Under the pieces are notes generated by a model. It searched no databases, was not told where the DNA came from, and worked only from the letters and a program-made list of their open reading frames with translations. A stretch of DNA of 64,000 bases from assembly GCF_902497555.1 (NCBI RefSeq), contig NZ_CABVGP010000001.1:1178001-1242000 (forward strand). The letters run 5' to 3'. Below, piece by piece: positions 27,747 through 36,111 of this stretch. How positions within the stretch are numbered: the first letter of the stretch is position 1; each line of letters starts with the position of its first letter. Source of the stretch: Amycolatopsis camponoti (GTDB lineage Bacteria > Actinomycetota > Actinomycetes > Mycobacteriales > Pseudonocardiaceae). The translations under genes and the position numbers were made by a program.

Positions 27747-28160
27747 TCAGTCCTGGTAGGAGAGCTTCGCGAGTTCCTCGTCGAAGTCGAACCAGTCCGT
27801 CTCGCTCCCGGCCGGGATGACCTCGTAGGTCCGGTCGAGGAAGGCGGCGATCTCCTTGGCGGGCGCCTCGAGCACGGCGGCGCCGTCGGGGGAGTTGAGT
27901 TCGACGACGACCAGCGCGGGGTCGCCGGCGGGCCCGACGCGCACGTCACCGTCGCCGCAGCGGGCGAGCAGGCCGTCGGCGAGCAGGTCGCGCCCGAAGA
28001 GCCACCGGACGGCGCTCGGGCCGGCGTGCAGCACCACGGCGACCGCGTAGGGATCGCGGGTGTCGTACTCCAGCTCGGCCGGCACCGGCCGCGGCGCCGC
28101 CCCGAAGGTGCGCAGGGCGAAGTCGAAGCTGGCACTGGTCACGCTGTGCGGGTCGGCCAT
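27747..28160 (-). CDS. ssgB: SsgA-family sporulation and cell-division regulator (SsgB-like)
   Basis: A 137-residue SsgA-like protein (SALP). VPAELEYDTRDPYAVAVVLH, VRWLFGRDLLADGL, GDVRVGPAGD and the C-terminal ETDWFDFDEELAKL match the core of SsgB, the most conserved member, which helps place FtsZ at division sites during sporulation-specific septation. Only one SALP is visible here, which fits SsgB as in non-Streptomyces mycelial actinomycetes. The synthetase gene follows 70 bases downstream on the same strand. Confidence 0.87.
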   Translation of the reverse strand: MADPHSVTSASFDFALRTFGAAPRPVPAELEYDTRDPYAVAVVLHAGPSAVRWLFGRDLLADGLLARCGDGDVRVGPAGDPALVVVELNSPDGAAVLEAPAKEIAAFLDRTYEVIPAGSETDWFDFDEELAKLSYQD

Positions 28161-28720
28161 GGGGACCGCCTTTGCTACTCGTCGGTTAACTTCGTCTTGT
28201 TCCAGGGATAACCCATAGTGAGTTCAACGCCCAGCGTTCCGAAAAACTTTCACACTCTGGGGTGATCAAGAAGTGTCGGAGGTCACCGTCGGCGTGGCCG
28301 AACGGGCAGGTTCTCACGGAGGGTGAGACGACGTTCCCCAAGTCGGTCAATAAGTGAAGTCACTCCACTTCTGGCAGCGCTTCACTTTTGATGCAGGTAC
28401 ACCTCGCGGCCAGCGTCAGGTGAACCCACTGCATTACTGAAGTGACTCAACTTTCGGAGTCGATACGCGACTGGAGTCACTCCGACACTTGAGCCGCTGC
28501 GCGCTCTGAGCGCCCGGAGCGCCCGTGGCACCCACCGACTGGCCGCTTGCCCCCGCGACTCAGAACTCGACGCCAGGCTTTCGAAGCCGTCCGGCTCGCG
28601 GATGGGTCGAGACGCCGGAGTTGCACCGTCCGGGTGGGAAGCGCCACCCCACACCAGTCCGCGACGCCTTCCAGCCGCGAACGCCTCCTGGAAGCAAGGG
28701 TGAGGTGGAGGGTGCCGGGC
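28161..28720. other. 560-base intergenic region with repeated AAGTSACTC motifs
   Basis: No gene is convincingly supported; a 90-codon minus frame (28382-28654) has poor codon bias. The region holds two 14-base near-repeats, AAGTCACTCCACTT (28357-28370) and AAGTGACTCAACTT (28440-28453), a third related GAGTCACTCC (28474-28483), and an 11-base inverted pair AAGTGTCGGAG / CTCCGACACTT (28271-28281 and 28480-28490). It separates divergent ssgB and sigK, so these are candidate operators for developmental or stress control. Confidence 0.55.
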
Positions 28721-29317
28721 ATGGGTGAGCGTGGACGGCTACGGCTGCATCCGGACGAGGCACCGGTGCCGGGGCCGAGCGCCGAGGAGCTCCTGGGGCG
28801 CGTCGCGGCCGGGGACGAACCCGCCTTCGCGGCGCTGTACGACCTCATCGCCGGGCCGGTGCTCGGGCTGGTGACGCGCGTCCTGCGCAACCACGCCCAG
28901 GCCGAGGAAGTGGCGCAGGAGGTGCTGGTGGAGGTGTGGCGCAAGGCCACGAGGTACGTCCCGGAGCGCGGCAGCGCGCTGTCGTGGGTGCTGACGATCG
29001 CCCACCGCCGGGCCGTGGACCGCGTGCGCTCGCACCAGGCCGTGCTCGACCGCGAGGAGCGGGCGGGCCGGATGGACGTCCGGCGGCCGTTCGACGAGGT
29101 CACCGAGTCCACTTTGGCCACTCTCGACCAGCAGCGCGTGCGGCAGTGCCTCGCCGAGCTCACCGATCTCCAGCGCGAGTCCATCGTGCTGGCCTACTAC
29201 AACGGCTACACCTATCCCGAGGTCGCCGAGGTGCTGAAGGTGGCGCCCGGGACCGTGAAAACCCGCATCCGGGACGGTCTGATCCGGCTGCGTGACTGCC
29301 TGGGGGTGGATCGATGA
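28721..29317 (+). CDS. sigK: ECF sigma factor SigK
   Basis: A 198-residue sigma factor with region 2 (LGRVAAGDEPAFAALYDLIA, AEEVAQEVLVEVWRKATRYV) and region 4 (LTDLQRESIVLAYYNGYTYP, GTVKTRIRDGLIRLR). The sequence and especially the overlapping downstream rskA gene identify the SigK type. In mycobacteria SigK drives mpt70/mpt83 and related redox-responsive genes. ATG 28721 is chosen for GGAGG nine bases upstream; a GTG nine bases earlier is possible. Activity is expected to be released by proteolysis of RskA. Confidence 0.9.
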   Translation: MGERGRLRLHPDEAPVPGPSAEELLGRVAAGDEPAFAALYDLIAGPVLGLVTRVLRNHAQAEEVAQEVLVEVWRKATRYVPERGSALSWVLTIAHRRAVDRVRSHQAVLDREERAGRMDVRRPFDEVTESTLATLDQQRVRQCLAELTDLQRESIVLAYYNGYTYPEVAEVLKVAPGTVKTRIRDGLIRLRDCLGVDR

Positions 29318-29997
29318 CCGCCGAGCTGCACACGCTGACCGGGGCCTACGCGCTGGATGCCGTGTCCGATGTGGAGCGTGCCGGGTTCGAACGGCACCTC
29401 GGGGAGTGTGCCGCGTGCCGCCAGGAGGTGGCCGAGCTGCGGGCGACCGGTGCCCGGCTGGGCGCGGCCGAGACCGTGGGGCCGCCGCCCGAGCTGCGAG
29501 CGAGGGTGCTCGCCGGCGTCGCCCGCACGCGTCAGCTGCCGCCGAGAGTTCCGGCGCGGCGTGGGGAAAAGCCTCGCCGTGGCAAGGCTTTCGGGCTGCG
29601 CGTCGCCCTGTTCGGGGCGGCCGCGGCCGCCGTCGTCGCGGTCGGGGTCGGCGTCGTGACGACGTCCGCGCCGCCGGCTCCGGTCGACTCGGTGCTGTCC
29701 GCGCCGGACGCGACCGCGATCCAGGGCGTCGGCGAGGGGCACGCGACCCTGGTCGTCTCACGCAGCCGCAACCAGGCGGTGCTGCTCGCCTCGGACCTCC
29801 CCGCGCTCGACGCGGGCCACGTGTACCAGGTGTGGATGATCCGGTCCGGTGAAGCGCAGTCGGCCGGCGTCCTGCAACCGCGGATGCTGATGTCCGACAT
29901 CCCGCCCGGTACCGACCGGATCGGCATCACCGTCGAGCCCGCCGGCGGGTCCGCGAGCCCGACGACGCCGGCGGTCAGCCGGATCTCCCTGACCTAG
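29314..29997 (+). CDS. rskA: Anti-sigma-K factor RskA
   Basis: A 227-residue membrane anti-sigma factor that overlaps sigK by four bases (ATGA). The zinc-binding anti-sigma motif His28-x3-Cys32-x2-Cys35 is intact in FERHLGECAACRQE. A single membrane helix (about residues 95-117, VALFGAAAAAVVAVGVGVV) separates it from an extracytoplasmic RskA domain (HATLVVSRSRNQAVLLASDL, YQVWMIRSGEAQSAG). By analogy it holds SigK inactive until regulated intramembrane proteolysis by Rip1-type proteases. Confidence 0.92.
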   Translation: MTAELHTLTGAYALDAVSDVERAGFERHLGECAACRQEVAELRATGARLGAAETVGPPPELRARVLAGVARTRQLPPRVPARRGEKPRRGKAFGLRVALFGAAAAAVVAVGVGVVTTSAPPAPVDSVLSAPDATAIQGVGEGHATLVVSRSRNQAVLLASDLPALDAGHVYQVWMIRSGEAQSAGVLQPRMLMSDIPPGTDRIGITVEPAGGSASPTTPAVSRISLT

Positions 29998-30101
29998 CGA
30001 TCCGACGAGACTGCCGCGAGGACCAAGATTTTCCGGTGCGGTGGGCAATTGCCGGCGGAATCAATTCATCAAACGGTGACCTGAATCACTCGATCGAGTG
30101 G

Positions 30102-30128
30102 CAATCCGGTTCCACTGCAGCCCCGAAT
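30102..30128 (+). promoter_or_regulatory. Candidate SigK promoter upstream of fasciclin lipoprotein gene
   Basis: CAATCC (30102-30107) and CCGAAT (30123-30128), 15 bases apart, match the mycobacterial SigK consensus elements CCATCC and CCGAAT at 11 of 12 bases. They lie 46 bases before the lipoprotein start. The spacer is slightly shorter than the usual 16-17, which weakens the call. Confidence 0.5.
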
Positions 30129-30174
30129 CATCCGCAAGAAGAAGTTCACAGCCGCTTTCTTTGGAGTGATTTTC

Positions 30175-30846
30175 GTGACCAAGCTTCGTGTCGCCGGTAT
30201 CGGTTTCGCCGCCGTGGCCGCCCTTTCGCTGACCGCGTGCAGCGGCAGCGACACCGCTTCTTCGGGCAGCTCCAGCGCCCCCGCCCCGACTTCGTCGATG
30301 GCCGCCCCGTCGTCTTCGGTCGACTCGGCCGCGTCCACCGGCGTGACCACCAACGCCGACGTGTTCGGCCCGGCCTGTTCGCAGCTGCCGCAGGGCTCCG
30401 CGCCGGGTTCGCTGGACTCGATGGGCCCGCAGCCCGTCGCGTCGGCGGCGTCGACGAACCCGCTGCTGACCAAGCTGGTCGCGGCCGTGAAGGCGACCAA
30501 CCTGGTCGACACGCTCAACAGCGCGCCGGCGATCACGGTGTTCGCGCCGGCCGACCCGGCGTTCGCGGCGCTGGGTGACGCGAAGTTCGCCGAGCTGGCG
30601 GGCAAGCCGGCGGAGCTGTCGCCGATCCTGCAGTACCACGTGGTCGGCAAGCGGTACGACGCCAAGGGACTCGAGTCGGCCGGCACGCTGGACTCGCTCA
30701 ACGCCGCGGGTGGGCCGCTGAAGATCGAGGGCTCGGGCGAGAACATGACCGTCAACGGCGCGAAGATCCTGTGCGGCAACATCCCGACGAAGAACGCCAC
30801 GGTCTTCGTGATCGACAAGGTGCTCACCCCGGGCACCAACAAGTAA
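30175..30846 (+). CDS. Fasciclin-domain lipoprotein (MPT83/MPB70-like)
   Basis: A 223-residue cell-surface lipoprotein. GTG 30175 follows GGAG at eight bases. The lipobox LTAC ends a 22-residue signal, after which comes a Ser/Ala/Pro-rich linker to about residue 60. The FAS1 domain spans about residues 80-220 (LVDTLNSAPAITVFAPADPA, PILQYHVVGKRYDAKGL, VFVIDKVLTPGT). MPT83 and MPT70 are the classic SigK targets in mycobacteria, so the adjacent sigK-rskA and the promoter match suggest a conserved regulon. Adhesion or wall function is inferred only. Confidence 0.92.
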   Translation: MTKLRVAGIGFAAVAALSLTACSGSDTASSGSSSAPAPTSSMAAPSSSVDSAASTGVTTNADVFGPACSQLPQGSAPGSLDSMGPQPVASAASTNPLLTKLVAAVKATNLVDTLNSAPAITVFAPADPAFAALGDAKFAELAGKPAELSPILQYHVVGKRYDAKGLESAGTLDSLNAAGGPLKIEGSGENMTVNGAKILCGNIPTKNATVFVIDKVLTPGTNK

Positions 30847-30847
30847 T

Positions 30848-31855
30848 TCAGGAATTGCGGCCCAGTTCCGGGCCGAGCCGTTCCGCGAGGTCGGTGAGGA
30901 TCTGCACGTAGTCTTCGTGTTCGAAGGTGAACGGCAGGGCGAAAGCCACCTCGTCGACCTCGCGGAATGCCGCGTGCGCGTGCAGCCGCTCGGCGATCTC
31001 GGCGGAAGTTCCGACGAAGTCGGGGGAGAACAACATCCGCGCCGGGCCCTGGGGTTCCGCGGTGCGGGGAAGCCGTTTCGCCGCGTAGGCCTCGTACTTC
31101 GCGCGCTGCTCCGGTGTCGCGGTGTCGGTCGGGATGACGACCAGGCCCTGCGAGACCCGGGCCGCCTCACCGGCCGGGTGGTGCTCGCGGAACGTCCGGA
31201 TGTGCGACAGCTGGATCTCGGCGAAGTCGGTGCTTTCACCTTCGGCCTTGACCACGCTGCTGGTCAGGAAGTTCATCGCGTGCGCCCCGGCCCACTCGGC
31301 CGAGCGCAGGCTCGCACCGCCGTACCAGAGGCGGTCGCCGAGCCCGGGCGCCTGCGGCTGGACCCGGTCGGAGAACACCTCGAAGCCCTGCGTCCCGCTG
31401 AACTCGGTGGCCGGCTTGCCGCGCACGAAACCGAGCAGCCGTTCCACGCGGTCGTAGGAGAAGTCCTCGGCGTCGGCGGTGTCCGGGTAGAGGGCTTGCT
31501 TGACGTCGTCCCACCGCATCGGCGGACCGACGCTGATCCCGGGGTTGAGCCGGCCGCCGGAGAGCAGGTCGACGGTGGCCAGGTCCTCGGCGAGCCGCAG
31601 CGGGTTCTCCCAGCCGAGCGGGATGACGGCGGTCCCGAGGTGGATCCGCCGGGTCCGCTGGGAGGCGGCGGCGAGCACGGCAACGGGCGACGAAATGCCG
31701 TGCTGCAGGTGCCGGTGCCGCACCCAGGCGCTGTCGAACCCGAGCTGTTCACCCAGTTCGATGATCTCGAGGATCGACTCGTGCCCCCGCCGCGGGTCAG
31801 CGGGGTCGAACAGGCCGATGGTCAGGAAGCCGAGCTTCCGCAGTGGTCGCGACAC
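30848..31855 (-). CDS. LLM-class flavin-dependent oxidoreductase
   Basis: A 335-residue bacterial-luciferase-like monooxygenase. The TIM-barrel signature includes LGFDSAWVRHRHLQHGISSP, TRRIHLGTAVIPLGWENPLR and DLLSGGRLNPGISVG. Such enzymes use reduced FMN or F420; which one is used here cannot be decided by eye, although actinomycete members often use F420. GTG 31855 is the start. It is convergent with the lipoprotein gene, one base apart, and lies just downstream of a TetR gene on the same strand. Confidence 0.88.
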   Translation of the reverse strand: MSRPLRKLGFLTIGLFDPADPRRGHESILEIIELGEQLGFDSAWVRHRHLQHGISSPVAVLAAASQRTRRIHLGTAVIPLGWENPLRLAEDLATVDLLSGGRLNPGISVGPPMRWDDVKQALYPDTADAEDFSYDRVERLLGFVRGKPATEFSGTQGFEVFSDRVQPQAPGLGDRLWYGGASLRSAEWAGAHAMNFLTSSVVKAEGESTDFAEIQLSHIRTFREHHPAGEAARVSQGLVVIPTDTATPEQRAKYEAYAAKRLPRTAEPQGPARMLFSPDFVGTSAEIAERLHAHAAFREVDEVAFALPFTFEHEDYVQILTDLAERLGPELGRNS

Positions 31856-31898
31856 ACCCCGATTTTGCCCCGGGCAGCGGGGCGTCCCACCTGGTGGA

Positions 31899-32558
31899 CT
31901 ACCGCTCTCGCAGCAGGTCCAGGCCGGCGAGGATGAGGTCCAGGCCGAACTCGAACTCCGCCTGGTCGTCGCACCAGCCCAGGGTCGAATCCGGGTCGTC
32001 GTGGGTGATCTCGCTCAGCATTCCCACCAGGTTCGGCAGCTGGGCGGCCAGCTCCGGCGGGACCTCCGCCGATGCCCCCGCGCTCGGGTCGAACAGCTCC
32101 TGGCTGAACCCGAGCGCCCGGCTGCCGAGGGCGTGCAGCGCGTGGTGGATCCGGTTGTGCGAGAACCCGCCTTCGTGCATCAGGCCGACCAGGGAGTCGT
32201 AGTACTTCAGCACCCCGAGGCTGGTCGACGACCGCGTCTCGAACAGCGCCGGCGCCCAGCGGTGGCGGAGGAACACCTGGCGCGCGGCGAGGATGCGCCG
32301 CCGGGCCGTCTGCCGCCAGTCCGGCCCCTTTTCCAGGCGCGCGACGGTCTCGTTGATCTCCTGCGCCACGACCTCGACGATCCCGTCGAGCACGTCTTCC
32401 TTCTTGGCCACGTGGTAGTAGAGCGACATCGCCTCGGCGTCGAGCTCCTCCGCGAGGCGGCGCATCGTCACCGCGCGCAGGCCGTGCTCGTCGGCGAGCG
32501 CGACGGCCGCGTGCAGCACGCGCTCCCGGCTCAGCGGGGTTCGGGCGTCGGTGGTCAC
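31899..32558 (-). CDS. TetR family regulator with TetR_C-like tetracycline-repressor fold
   Basis: A 219-residue regulator. DNA-binding residues 9-55 (LSRERVLHAAVALADEHGLR, MSLYYHVAKKEDVLDGIVEV) and the C-terminal domain resemble the TetR(D)/TetR_C_1 group. GTG 32558 lies only a few bases from the first operator copy, so its promoter must overlap the operator, implying autorepression; TTG 32564 is an alternative start. Three copies of the inverted repeat in the divergent gap point to control of the dehydrogenase gene at 32650. Confidence 0.88.
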   Translation of the reverse strand: MTTDARTPLSRERVLHAAVALADEHGLRAVTMRRLAEELDAEAMSLYYHVAKKEDVLDGIVEVVAQEINETVARLEKGPDWRQTARRRILAARQVFLRHRWAPALFETRSSTSLGVLKYYDSLVGLMHEGGFSHNRIHHALHALGSRALGFSQELFDPSAGASAEVPPELAAQLPNLVGMLSEITHDDPDSTLGWCDDQAEFEFGLDLILAGLDLLRER

Positions 32559-32567
32559 GCCCAAGAT

Positions 32568-32640
32568 CGTACAACGTAAGGCCTCCTTGACCAGGCGACC
32601 GCCGCGGAGCTACCTTACAACGTACGACTTACAACGTAAG
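32568..32640. promoter_or_regulatory. Three operator copies for the adjacent TetR regulator
   Basis: The 13-base dyad CTTAC-AAC-GTAAG occurs exactly at 32628-32640 and with one-base variants at 32568-32580 (CGTACAACGTAAG) and 32614-32626 (CTTACAACGTACG). The last overlaps the ribosome-site region of the dehydrogenase gene; the first lies against the TetR start. The two right-hand sites are 14 bases apart centre to centre. Confidence 0.8.
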
Positions 32641-32649
32641 GGAGACGCG

Positions 32650-33630
32650 ATGAAGGCCCTCGTCCAGCGTGTGTACGGCCCGGCTGACAGCCTGACCTGG
32701 GAAGACGTGCCCGATCCCGTGCCCGGCGAAGGCGAGGTGCTGGTCCGGGTGCACGCCACCTCGGTCAACCCGTACGACTGGCACTTCATGAGAGGCGAGC
32801 CCCGCATAGCGCGCCTGATGACCGGCGGCTTCGGCCTGCGCCGCCCTCCGGTCGGCGTCCTCGGCTGCGACCTGGCCGGCCGGGTCGAGACGCGGGGTGC
32901 GAAGTTCGCCCCCGGCGACGACGTCTACGCGCTGCTGCCGAGGGGTGCCCACGCCGAGTACGTCTGCGTGTCCGAAGATCTGCTGGCGCCGATGCCGGCG
33001 AACCTGTCCCACGAGCAGGCGGCGACGCTGCCGATGGCCGCGATGACCGCGCTGGTCTCCTTGCGTGGGGTGGAACCCGGGCAGCGGGTGCTGGTCAACG
33101 GCGCTTCCGGCGGCGTCGGCACCTTCGCCGTCCAGCTGGCCAAGGCGCTCGGCGCCCACGTCGACGCCGTGTGTGGTGCGGCCAACGCCGAGCTGATCCG
33201 CTCGCTCGGGGCGGACCACGTCGTCGACTACCGGACCGAAGACTTCACCCGCTGCGGGCGCCGCTACGACTTCGTCCTGGACATCGCCGGTGGCCGGTCG
33301 GTCTTCGCCTGCCGCCGGGTGCTGGAGCGCGACGGGACGTTCGTCGCCGTCGGCGGTCCGGCCGGGCGCTGGCTGCAGCCCGCCGGGCACGTCTTCGCCG
33401 CGCTGGCCTCGGGCCCGTTCGCGCGACGGCGCGTGGTGCTCGCCGACGCGGTGGGCTGCCGGGACAAGGCGGCGGTCCTGGGTGAGCTGGCCGCGTTCGC
33501 CGAGCGCGGCGCGCTCACGCCCGTCGTCGACCGGACCTACCCGTTCGACGACCTGCGTGCCGCGTTCGCCTATCAGGAAGCCGGGCACGCCAAGGGAAAG
33601 GTGATCGTCACCCTCGGCGTGCCCGGCTGA
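32650..33630 (+). CDS. NAD(P)-dependent quinone-oxidoreductase-like dehydrogenase (MDR superfamily)
   Basis: A 326-residue medium-chain reductase. The N-terminal GroES-like domain has YGPADSLTWEDVPDPVPGEG; the Rossmann motif is VLVNGASGGVGTFAVQLAKA (about residues 146-165). The zinc ligands of true alcohol dehydrogenases are absent, so it belongs to the zinc-independent quinone/enone reductase (YhdH/QOR-like) group and probably uses NADPH. The operator array in front shows that it is controlled by the divergent TetR protein, suggesting detoxification of a compound sensed by that regulator. Confidence 0.9.
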   Translation: MKALVQRVYGPADSLTWEDVPDPVPGEGEVLVRVHATSVNPYDWHFMRGEPRIARLMTGGFGLRRPPVGVLGCDLAGRVETRGAKFAPGDDVYALLPRGAHAEYVCVSEDLLAPMPANLSHEQAATLPMAAMTALVSLRGVEPGQRVLVNGASGGVGTFAVQLAKALGAHVDAVCGAANAELIRSLGADHVVDYRTEDFTRCGRRYDFVLDIAGGRSVFACRRVLERDGTFVAVGGPAGRWLQPAGHVFAALASGPFARRRVVLADAVGCRDKAAVLGELAAFAERGALTPVVDRTYPFDDLRAAFAYQEAGHAKGKVIVTLGVPG

Positions 33631-33634
33631 CCGG

Positions 33635-34564
33635 TCAGCCGTGGTGCGGGCAGGTGCCGCGGTAGTCCGAAATGGACAGGCTGGTGCCCGGGATCGGGCA
33701 GAGGAACTGTTCGTAGCGGGTGTCGTTGTCGATGAACCGCTTGAGCCACGACAGGGTGTACTTCGCGATCGTCGTGTTCGACGAGTTGGGGGCGAAGTGG
33801 CTGGCGCCGCGCAGTTCGAGGTACGCCTTGTCCAAAGAGGACGGCAGGCTGGTGTAGAACGGGATCGAGTGCGTGGCCACCGGGGCGACGGTGTCCGACT
33901 GCGCCCCGACGACGAGCGTCGGCACACTGACCGTTGACCAGTTCTTCGTGAGGTTCCAGCCGGTCAGCGGGATCGCGGCCTGCAGTGACGGCCGGGAGCG
34001 TGCCGCTTCGAGCGTGCCGCCCCCGCCCATCGAGTGCCCGACCACGCCGAGGCGGCTGCTGTCGATGCGTGAGCGGACGCTGCTCTGCTGGGTGAGGTAG
34101 TCGAGCGAGGCCAGCAGCTGCCGGCCGCGGCTGTCGGGCTGGTCGCTGGTGGTCAGCGTGTCGATCGTGAAGACGACGAAGCCCTGCGACGCGAGCCGCG
34201 GGCCCAGCCAGGCGATGCTCGACTGGAGCGCGGTGAAGCCGGGCGCGATCGAGATCGCCCCGAACGTGCCGGCGGTCGTGCTCGTCGGGTAGTAGATGGT
34301 GCCGCCGCCGAAGCCGGAGACGGCCAGCCGCGACACGGTGACGGTGCTGGTGGCGAAGCTGCCGCGCGAGGCTTCGATGCTGGCGGTGGTCGGGTCGGGG
34401 CCGCGTTCGTAGGGGTTCGCGGCGGCGGGCGCCGGAGCGGCGACCCCGGTGGTCAGCGCGAGTGCGGCCAGGACGACCCCGGCAGCTTTGGCGCGCCACC
34501 CCCGGTGGCGGGAAACTTTCTCACCCGAGCCAGACGACGTCGGCGGGCTGGTGAGTACGGACAT
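33635..34564 (-). CDS. Secreted cutinase/polyester hydrolase (PET-hydrolase type)
   Basis: A 309-residue alpha/beta hydrolase with a signal peptide ending near residue 49 (PAPAAAN). The mature part starts [10 protein letters not shown], and the whole sequence aligns by eye, segment by segment, with Thermobifida cutinases. The triad is Ser178 (GHSMGGGG), Asp224 (SDTVAP) and His256 (ASHFAP). Met179 and Trp203 of the aromatic clamp are kept, while the usual Tyr of GYT is Phe110. Cys289 and Cys305 form the expected C-terminal disulfide. It hydrolyses ester bonds of cutin-like or synthetic polyesters by inference. Start ATG 34564 follows GGAAAGAGAG. Confidence 0.93.
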   Translation of the reverse strand: MSVLTSPPTSSGSGEKVSRHRGWRAKAAGVVLAALALTTGVAAPAPAAANPYERGPDPTTASIEASRGSFATSTVTVSRLAVSGFGGGTIYYPTSTTAGTFGAISIAPGFTALQSSIAWLGPRLASQGFVVFTIDTLTTSDQPDSRGRQLLASLDYLTQQSSVRSRIDSSRLGVVGHSMGGGGTLEAARSRPSLQAAIPLTGWNLTKNWSTVSVPTLVVGAQSDTVAPVATHSIPFYTSLPSSLDKAYLELRGASHFAPNSSNTTIAKYTLSWLKRFIDNDTRYEQFLCPIPGTSLSISDYRGTCPHHG

Positions 34565-34794
34565 GGATCGCTCTCTTTCCCCGGGCAGGCGAAAGCGCGC
34601 CCGGACACAGGCGGGCGGATCGATGGAACCGTTGCACGGCAACGAAGGACGTGCCGCGTGCGGGATGCGGGGTAACGCTTTCCCGTGCTGCTATGAAACA
34701 CTTCGGGCAAATGTTCCACAACACCCGAACGGGTGAGTAGCTGACCGACTGTGCGCTTGCTCAGTGGGCCGGGGTCGTCCCTGCGGGTGGCGAG

Positions 34795-35394
34795 TCAGCG
34801 CACCGCGGCCGGCTCCAGAGCACCGCGCACCAACGTGTCCAGCAACGTCGTCGCGACCTTGAGGTCCACCGTCCGCGCCGCGAGCACGTCCGAGTAGAGG
34901 AACGACTCGCCCAGCCGGACCACCGCGAACGCCAGGTCCGGCAGTCCCACCAGCGGCGTCAGCCCCGCCACTGTGGCGTCCGCGCGGAACAGCTCCACGT
35001 GGGCGTCGACGAGAGCGGGCTGGACGGCGCCGCGCGGGTCGGTCAGCACGCGCAACGCCACCGTCGACTCGGCCTCGATCAGCTTGCGCATCCCCTCGCT
35101 GCCCGCGACCTCGCGCCGGTACTCCTCCATCACCCACAGGCACCGCAGCCGGCCTTCGGGAGTGCGGACCGCGTCGCCGTGGGCCGCGCGCCACCGGTCG
35201 AGCGCGCGCTGCCACGTCCGGTCGGAGAGGAACCGCAGCCCCGCGCCCATCACGTCGTCGCGGTTGCCGGCGCGGCGGAAGAACGTCGTGCGCGAGATCC
35301 CCAGCTCGGCGGCCATCCGGCCGAGGTCGAGGCGGGTTCCGGCGACCAGCAGCCGCGCCGCGTGGCGGACGATGTCGTCGGTCGAGACGGTCAC
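34795..35394 (-). CDS. TetR-like regulator (QsdR-type C-terminal domain)
   Basis: A 199-residue regulator starting at GTG 35394. The N-terminal helix-turn-helix is RLDLGRMAAELGISRTTFFR (residues 20-39). The C-terminal segment WQRALDRWRAAHGDAV, EGRLRCLWVMEEYRREVAGS and the ending VRLGESFLYSDVLAARTVDL match the domain first seen in QsdR, the regulator of a Rhodococcus quorum-quenching lactonase. The target here is unknown; no lactonase gene is adjacent. It stands alone, divergent from the DsbA-family gene. Confidence 0.83.
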   Translation of the reverse strand: MTVSTDDIVRHAARLLVAGTRLDLGRMAAELGISRTTFFRRAGNRDDVMGAGLRFLSDRTWQRALDRWRAAHGDAVRTPEGRLRCLWVMEEYRREVAGSEGMRKLIEAESTVALRVLTDPRGAVQPALVDAHVELFRADATVAGLTPLVGLPDLAFAVVRLGESFLYSDVLAARTVDLKVATTLLDTLVRGALEPAAVR

Positions 35395-35475
35395 CGGCCC
35401 ACCCTAGCCGCGGGGCGGCGCAGGTCGCCGACGGTTACCTTGAAGTGCGTGCCACCGCGTGGTTAGCGTGGTGGG

Positions 35476-36111
35476 GTGCGCGTAGACATCTGGTCCGATC
35501 TCGTCTGTCCCTGGTGCTATCTCGGCAAGCGCCGCTTCGAGCAGGCGGTCGCCGAGCTCGGGGCCGACGTCGAGGTCGTGCACCACTCGTTCCAGCTCGA
35601 CCCGTCGTTCCCGCGCGGGGCCTCCCGGCCGACGCGCGAGGTGCTGTCCGAAAAGTACGGCCGGACGCTCGAAGAAGCCGACGCGATGGAAGCGCAGATG
35701 GAGCAGCGCGCGGCCGCCGACGGTCTCGAGTACCACCTCGACGGTGTCCACATGGGAAACACCGTCGACGGCCACCGCCTGGTGCACCTCGCTCGCGAGC
35801 GCGGGCTGGCCGACGCCGTCGTCGACCGGTTCTACCGCGCGCACTTCACCGAACGCCGCTCGCTGTTCGACCGTGACTCGCTGGTGGAGCTGGCCGCCGA
35901 AGCCGGGCTCGACGCGGCCGAGGCCCGCGCGGTGCTCGAGTCGGACGCCTACGAAGCGGAAGTCGAGGCGGACGGCGAGCAGGCGCGGGCCCTCGGCGCG
36001 ACCGGGGTGCCGTTCTTCGTGGTCGACCAGCGGTTCGGCGTCGCCGGCGCCCAGTCGCCCGAGGTGTTCACCCAGGTGCTGCAGCGCGCGCTGGAGTCCG
36101 CGGCGAGCTAG
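35476..36111 (+). CDS. DsbA-family (FrnE-like) thiol oxidoreductase
   Basis: A 211-residue thioredoxin-fold protein with an inserted helical domain. The active-site CPWC is at residues 11-14 and the cis-proline motif is TGVPFFVVD (about residues 177-185). With no signal peptide, it is cytoplasmic, like FrnE-type DsbA proteins linked to polyketide clusters and oxidative stress. GTG 35476 was chosen from the conserved start MRVDIWSDLV. The stop overlaps by four bases the convergent small membrane gene. Confidence 0.9.
   Translation: MRVDIWSDLVCPWCYLGKRRFEQAVAELGADVEVVHHSFQLDPSFPRGASRPTREVLSEKYGRTLEEADAMEAQMEQRAAADGLEYHLDGVHMGNTVDGHRLVHLARERGLADAVVDRFYRAHFTERRSLFDRDSLVELAAEAGLDAAEARAVLESDAYEAEVEADGEQARALGATGVPFFVVDQRFGVAGAQSPEVFTQVLQRALESAAS

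Noticed and set aside
28382-28654. 90-codon minus-strand frame in the ssgB-sigK gap
   Set aside because: No ribosome site, poor codon bias and overlap with the repeated operator-like motifs; judged non-coding.
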